Positions 23,114 to 24,014 of a stretch of 24,014 nt of DNA are shown here, one piece after another (the stretch's first letter is position 1; each line of letters opens with the position of its first letter). The position numbers and the translations under genes were made by a program. Under the pieces are notes generated by a model, which had not been told where the DNA came from, made no database searches, and was given only the letters and a program-made list of their open reading frames with translations. Source of the DNA: an uncultured Tepidimonas sp. GTDB lineage: Bacteria > Pseudomonadota > Gammaproteobacteria > Burkholderiales > Burkholderiaceae_C. The stretch is taken from the NCBI GenBank assembly GCA_937949455.1, contig CALEDU010000027.1, forward strand, positions 1 through 24,014, given 5' to 3'.

Positions 23114-23671
23114 ATGGCGCGGTATCGTCTGGCTCTGTTGTGTTGGCGCAGCGCGATCAGTTTTTGGGTATCCATGCACGCGCTGCAAGCCCGCGCTGAG
23201 TTGGATTCGGAGGATTACCAAAGTCGGGCGCAACCACGTTCGCCGACTGAGCGTGCTGCGCTGCAACTCCGATTGCAACAAGAACGAGCGGCGGAAGCCA
23301 TGCGGCAGGAGCAGTTGGAACGGCTCCAGCATCAACGAGAGCGGATGACGCAAGCGTGGTTGGATGCGCGCCCAGCGGAAGAAAAGTGGCTGCGCGCGAA
23401 ATGCACCCGGTGTCATGGTCTGGGTGTGATCGAGCCTGCCCGCCACGGCAGGCTTGGGTGGGCATGGACGATTGCACGCATGCGCTGGTTGCATGGCGCA
23501 GACGTGGAGTTGCAGGCCATCGTCACGCTCGCAACGTACTTGGCGAAGCGCGGACGCCAGGGATTGCCACCCGTGGACCCCGTACCGGATTTCGGGCCAA
23601 TGGCTTCGGGCGTTCCAAACCCTGCACAAACCACGGCACCACCGAACAGCGCGATCCGCGATAGCCAGTAA
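23114..23671 (+). CDS. Exported mono-heme c-type cytochrome with coiled-coil region
   Basis: A 185-aa protein not assigned to a named family. Residues 1-28 form a likely signal peptide (hydrophobic LALLCWRSAISFWVSMHA, cleavage near ARA). Residues about 44-95 are rich in Glu, Gln and Arg and look like a long helix or coiled coil. A single heme-binding motif C97-T-R-C100-H101 follows, with Met123 in WTIARMRWLHGAD as possible distal ligand, then a Pro-rich tail (150-178). It starts 17 nt after the chaperone gene, so it probably belongs to the operon and may accept electrons from the molybdoenzyme or the quinone pool. The start codon has no clear Shine-Dalgarno. It converges on glmM. Confidence 0.72.
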   Translation: MARYRLALLCWRSAISFWVSMHALQARAELDSEDYQSRAQPRSPTERAALQLRLQQERAAEAMRQEQLERLQHQRERMTQAWLDARPAEEKWLRAKCTRCHGLGVIEPARHGRLGWAWTIARMRWLHGADVELQAIVTLATYLAKRGRQGLPPVDPVPDFGPMASGVPNPAQTTAPPNSAIRDSQ

Positions 23672-23728
23672 ACCCACCACTGAGCAAGGTGGACGGCTTG
23701 GGCGTCATCACGCATGTCCGACAGGTAT

Positions 23729-24014
23729 TCAGGCCACACCTGATCTGCCTGCGCTGGCTGCTTCGGCCAACCGCGCGGCCCAGCGCTCGGCATCGTCGGC
23801 GCGGCGCGCTTCTACCATCACGCGCAACACCGGCTCGGTTCCGCTCGCGCGGATCAGTACGCGGCCGTCCGAGCCCAGCGCCGCCTCGGCCTCGCGCTGC
23901 GCTTGCTGCAGCGCAGCGTTGGCACGCCAGTGCGCACCTGGAGCCAGCCGCACATTGCGCAGCACCTGCGGAAAGCGCTCCACGCCCTGCAGCACTTCGG
24001 CCAGCGTGCGCTGC
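23729..24014 (-). CDS. glmM: Phosphoglucosamine mutase GlmM (C-terminal part, runs off the window)
   Basis: The last 94 codons of a protein whose tail matches GlmM, which converts glucosamine-6-phosphate to glucosamine-1-phosphate for peptidoglycan and LPS precursors. TLAEVLQGVERFPQVLRNVR leads into the phosphate-binding loop IRASGTEPVLRVMVEA, diagnostic of the alpha-D-phosphohexomutase C-terminal domain. The frame is open to the right edge, so the apparent GTG start near 23995 is internal. The 57 bp between this stop and the cytochrome stop show no good terminator hairpin. Confidence 0.93.
   Translation of the reverse strand, partial: QRTLAEVLQGVERFPQVLRNVRLAPGAHWRANAALQQAQREAEAALGSDGRVLIRASGTEPVLRVMVEARRADDAERWAARLAEAASAGRSGVA

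Noticed and set aside
23434..23453. Inverted repeat GCCTGCC-N6-GGCAGGC as a terminator
   Set aside because: It is inside the cytochrome coding region and no T-run follows on either strand.
1..24014. Insertion sequences, integrases, attachment sites, CRISPR arrays, tRNA or rRNA genes
   Set aside because: No transposase-like protein, long terminal repeat, regularly spaced repeat or recognisable RNA gene was seen on either strand.

Overview
The window looks like a chromosomal segment of a high-GC betaproteobacterium, probably Burkholderiales or a relative. This rests on protein style, the pst/ppx/ppk1/glmM gene set and strong GC bias at third codon positions. I cannot name the genus. I see no tRNA, rRNA, insertion sequence, integrase or CRISPR array. 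Nearly every base is coding, and no gene-free stretch exceeds about 180 bases.

Left third (1-4832), phosphate and polyphosphate: the 5' part of pstS (minus strand) with a near-consensus Pho box, exopolyphosphatase ppx, and a ppk1-sixA pair.

Middle (4962-12744), membrane lipid remodelling: an olsB-like acyltransferase overlaps a PlcP-type phospholipase C-like metallophosphatase. An LplT-like lysophospholipid transporter, a GT4 glycosyltransferase (candidate Agt), a small Mpo1-like membrane protein, an unassigned long class III aminotransferase and phosphatidylserine decarboxylase follow. PlcP plus Agt, and OlsB, are the known routes by which phosphate-starved bacteria replace phospholipids with glycolipids and ornithine lipids. 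I find Pho-box-like sites before olsB and before the glycosyltransferase. Both have a YAAGMT hexamer exactly 10 bp downstream, as does the pstS Pho box. This suggests that one PhoB regulon covers phosphate uptake and lipid replacement.

Right third (12767-23671), a respiratory molybdoenzyme cluster: a PhnD-like periplasmic protein, a histidine kinase and a sigma-54 activator (minus strand) diverge from a polyferredoxin, a Tat-exported molybdopterin oxidoreductase, a four-cluster ferredoxin subunit, an NrfD membrane subunit, a TorD-like chaperone and a c-type cytochrome. Order and motifs fit the anaerobic arsenite oxidase system arxXSR / arxB'ABCD. The control region is unusually clear: two 16-bp palindromes (GTTACC-N4-GGTAAC) 43 bp apart, then a textbook sigma-54 -24/-12 promoter. 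Together they form a complete sensing-to-transcription circuit readable from sequence.

The window ends in the 3' part of glmM (minus strand). Arsenate, the product of arsenite oxidation, mimics phosphate, so an Arx cluster beside a Pho cluster makes biological sense. All functional calls come from sequence reading and memory of the families; no database search was possible.
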